The notes below the pieces were generated by a model that was given only the letters and a program-made list of their open reading frames with translations, was not told the DNA's origin and searched no databases. This document shows, one piece after another, positions 4,084-6,095 of a stretch of 6,095 nucleotides of DNA; position 1 is the stretch's first letter; every line of letters starts with the position of its first letter. The position numbers and the translations under genes are program-made. Source of the DNA: Phoenicibacter congonensis (lineage in GTDB: Bacteria > Actinomycetota > Coriobacteriia > Coriobacteriales > Eggerthellaceae); NCBI GenBank assembly GCA_030530045.1, contig JAUMVS010000092.1:1-6095 (forward strand), given 5' to 3'.

Positions 4084-6095
4084 TGGCGCACAATCACAAT
4101 CACACTGCTGAATTTGACGTTCGCAACTTCGACTCAATCCAGGTTCGTCTTGCTTCTCCAGAGGAGATCAGAAGCTGGTCTCGCGGCGAGGTTAAGAAGC
4201 CTGAAACAATTAACTACAGAACTCAAAAGCCAGAAAAAGACGGCTTGTTCTGCGAAAAAATCTTCGGACCAACCCGCGACTGGGAGTGCGCATGCGGTAA
4301 ATACAAGCGCATTCGTTTCCGCGGAATTGTTTGCGAGCGTTGCGGCGTTGAAGTCACACGTTCAAAGGTCCGTCGTGAAAGAATGGGACACATCGAGCTC
4401 GCTGCTCCTGTTTCTCACATTTGGTACTTCAAGGGCAGCCCATCACGTTTGGGCTACCTCCTCGACATTCCTCCAAAGGATCTCGAGAAAGTGCTTTACT
4501 TCGCATCCTACCTGGTAACTAAGGTTGATACCGAGGCTCGTGACGAAGACGCTGAAGAGCTTCGCGAGGAGATGTTTGCCGACCTCGAGCAAATCGACGC
4601 TGAGCGCGACCGTCTCATCGCAGCAACTCGCGCAATGGGCGAGAAATACAAAGCTCAAGAGGGCGAAATCGTCGACGACGAAGACGAAGACGTCTTGAGC
4701 CCAGAAGAGGTTGAGGAAGAAATCGCAGAACTCCACGAAGAGTTCAACGAGAGGAAAGCACTCCGCGAGGATGCATTAAATGAGTTCCTTCGATTGAAAG
4801 AGCGCCAGCTCGTCGACGACGAAGAGCTCTTCCGCGAGATGAGAAAATACTACAGCGACTACTTCCAGGGCGGAATGGGTGCTGCTTCTGTTCGTGATCT
4901 CATTGAGGAAATGGACCTCGAGGCTACAGCTGAGGAGCTCAAAGAGCTCATCGCTAACAGCAAGGGCCAGAAGCGTGCAAAGGCACTCAAGCGCTTGAAG
5001 GTTGTTGAGGCTTTCATCAACTCGGGTTCAAACCCTGCAAACATGATTATGGAAGCAATTCCTGTTATCCCACCAGACCTGCGCCCTATGGTTCAGCTCG
5101 ACGGAGGCCGCTTTGCAACTTCCGACCTAAACGACCTTTATCGTCGTGTTATTAACAGAAACAACCGTTTGAAGAAGCTTCTCGACCTGAACGCTCCTGA
5201 AATCATGCTCAACAACGAGATGCGCATGCTTCAGGAAGCTGTCGACTCACTGTTCGACAACGGTCGTCGTGGCCGCGCAATTGAGGGCCCTGGCCGTCGT
5301 CCACTGAAATCTTTGAGCGACATTCTTAAAGGTAAACAGGGCCGTTTCCGTCAGAACCTCCTTGGTAAACGTGTTGACTACTCTGGCCGTTCTGTAATCG
5401 TTGTTGGCCCAGAGCTCAAGCTTCACCAGTGCGGTCTTCCATCACAAATGGCTCTCGAGCTTTTCAAGCCATTCGTTTTGAAACGCCTCATTGAGCTCGG
5501 CACTGACAAAGACAGAAACATCAACGATGCTAAACAAATGATCGAGGAAGGCGCTTCCGAGGTTTGGGACGTTCTCGCTGAGGTCATCAAGGACCGCTGC
5601 GTTCTTCTGAACCGCGCACCTACCCTGCACCGCCTCGGCATTCAGGCTTTCGAGCCAGTGCTCGTTGACGGCAAGGCTATCAAGCTTCATCCACTGGTTT
5701 GCACCGCATTTAACGCTGACTTCGACGGCGACCAAATGGCTGTGCATGTTCCTCTGTCAAACGAGGCTCAGGCAGAAGCTCGCGTCTTGATGCTTTCAAC
5801 TAACAACATTAAATCGCCTGCTCACGGCAATCCTTTGACTGTCCCAACACAGGACATGATCATCGGTCTTTACTACTTGACCGCTGTTCGTGAGGGATTC
5901 GAGGGCGAGGGTCGCAGCTTCATCGACTTTGCTGACGCAATTACAACCTATGAAGCTCGCGCAGGTCTTGATCTTCAGGCAAAGATCAACGTTCGCTTGA
6001 AGCGCGACGGTCTCGTTGCAACTTCATTTGGCGTGTTCGAGGAGCACAAGAAGGGTGATCACATTGAGACTTCTGTTGGACGAATCATCTTTAAC
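4083..6095 (+). CDS. rpoC: DNA-directed RNA polymerase subunit beta-prime, 5' part
   Basis: The first 671 codons of the catalytic subunit; the gene is open to the right edge, about half of the usual length. ATG 4083 shares its A with the rpoB stop TAA and has a perfect Shine-Dalgarno. Landmarks: zinc-binding domain with C69, C71, C84 and C87; clamp insertion of about 90 residues (149-238); sigma-binding clamp helices in the block from RRVINRNNRLKKLLDL (354-369) to NGRRGRA (393-399); the rudder and switch-2 block that follows (KGKQGRFRQNLLGKRVDYSG); NRAPTLHRLGIQAFEP; and the catalytic NADFDGDQM (544-552), whose D546, D548 and D550 hold the Mg ion. The last residues (VGRIIFN) precede the bridge helix and trigger loop, which are outside the window. 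The motif lies 86 residues later than in E. coli, which the insertion explains. The N-terminus is oddly rich in His and Asn (H3, H5, H7). All 671 codons are open with no frameshift. Confidence 0.98.
   Translation, partial: MAHNHNHTAEFDVRNFDSIQVRLASPEEIRSWSRGEVKKPETINYRTQKPEKDGLFCEKIFGPTRDWECACGKYKRIRFRGIVCERCGVEVTRSKVRRERMGHIELAAPVSHIWYFKGSPSRLGYLLDIPPKDLEKVLYFASYLVTKVDTEARDEDAEELREEMFADLEQIDAERDRLIAATRAMGEKYKAQEGEIVDDEDEDVLSPEEVEEEIAELHEEFNERKALREDALNEFLRLKERQLVDDEELFREMRKYYSDYFQGGMGAASVRDLIEEMDLEATAEELKELIANSKGQKRAKALKRLKVVEAFINSGSNPANMIMEAIPVIPPDLRPMVQLDGGRFATSDLNDLYRRVINRNNRLKKLLDLNAPEIMLNNEMRMLQEAVDSLFDNGRRGRAIEGPGRRPLKSLSDILKGKQGRFRQNLLGKRVDYSGRSVIVVGPELKLHQCGLPSQMALELFKPFVLKRLIELGTDKDRNINDAKQMIEEGASEVWDVLAEVIKDRCVLLNRAPTLHRLGIQAFEPVLVDGKAIKLHPLVCTAFNADFDGDQMAVHVPLSNEAQAEARVLMLSTNNIKSPAHGNPLTVPTQDMIIGLYYLTAVREGFEGEGRSFIDFADAITTYEARAGLDLQAKINVRLKRDGLVATSFGVFEEHKKGDHIETSVGRIIFN
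4527..4796 (+). other. actinobacterial-type clamp insertion within rpoC
   Basis: Codons 149-238 of rpoC encode about 90 residues dominated by Glu, Asp, Arg, Lys and Ala. They show a helix - acidic turn (DDEDEDVLSPEE, 198-209) - helix pattern, as expected for an antiparallel coiled-coil hairpin. They lie between the conserved VLYFASYLV and the QLVDDEELFREM block, where the mycobacterial beta-prime has its lineage insertion and E. coli has nothing. The limits are approximate, from recalled homologues. Confidence 0.8.

Noticed and set aside
4114..4518. 134-codon + strand frame over the start of rpoC
   Set aside because: The overlapping frame from 4083 encodes unmistakable RpoC with its zinc-binding cysteines and runs to the window edge; this one is a shadow.
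1..6095. A new defence, mobile or RNA-based system
   Set aside because: Apart from the 309-base control region the whole window is filled by three housekeeping genes; no tandem array, transposase, long terminal repeat or structured RNA signature is visible.

Overview
The window carries the start of the RNA polymerase large-subunit operon of a bacterium: a complete rpoB (beta subunit) followed by the first 671 codons of rpoC (beta-prime subunit), both on the + strand. Before them lie a 309-base non-coding control region and the last 63 codons of an OGG-type DNA glycosylase gene. The organism is most likely an actinobacterium. Beta-prime contains an insertion of about 90 charged, helix-prone residues in the clamp, at the place where Mycobacterium and other Actinobacteria carry one. 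Beta lacks the two large insertions of the E. coli subunit. The moderate G+C content and the similarity of both proteins to what I remember of Coriobacteriia (Atopobium/Olsenella-like) suggest that class. This placement comes from memory, not from a search.

Layout. Bases 1-192 are the 3' end of the glycosylase gene. Bases 193-501 are non-coding. They hold two or three small hairpins (210-227, 251-281, 284-305), the last being the best terminator candidate. Further on are a 17-base odd palindrome (355-371), an A/T-tract block like an UP element (371-417), and a predicted sigma-70-type promoter (TTGAAA, 17-base spacer, TAGTAT at 418-446). A 12-base motif occurs on both sides of the promoter (331-342 and 456-467). 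rpoB runs 502-4083 from a GTG start with a good Shine-Dalgarno. rpoC starts at 4083, sharing one base with the rpoB stop (TAATG), behind a full-strength Shine-Dalgarno that lies inside the last rpoB codons. It runs off the right edge before the bridge helix and trigger loop.

How the parts work together. Beta and beta-prime form the two pincers and the catalytic centre of RNA polymerase. The one-base overlap implies coupled translation that keeps the two subunits in balance. No rplJ-rplL ribosomal genes lie directly upstream, so rpoBC seems to have its own promoter here, as in several actinobacteria. I see no defence system, mobile element, CRISPR array or RNA gene. The most notable observation is a natural His-to-Asn exchange (E. 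coli position 526) in the rifampicin pocket of beta, with other changes nearby. The repeat and palindrome in the rpoB control region are weaker but checkable signals.
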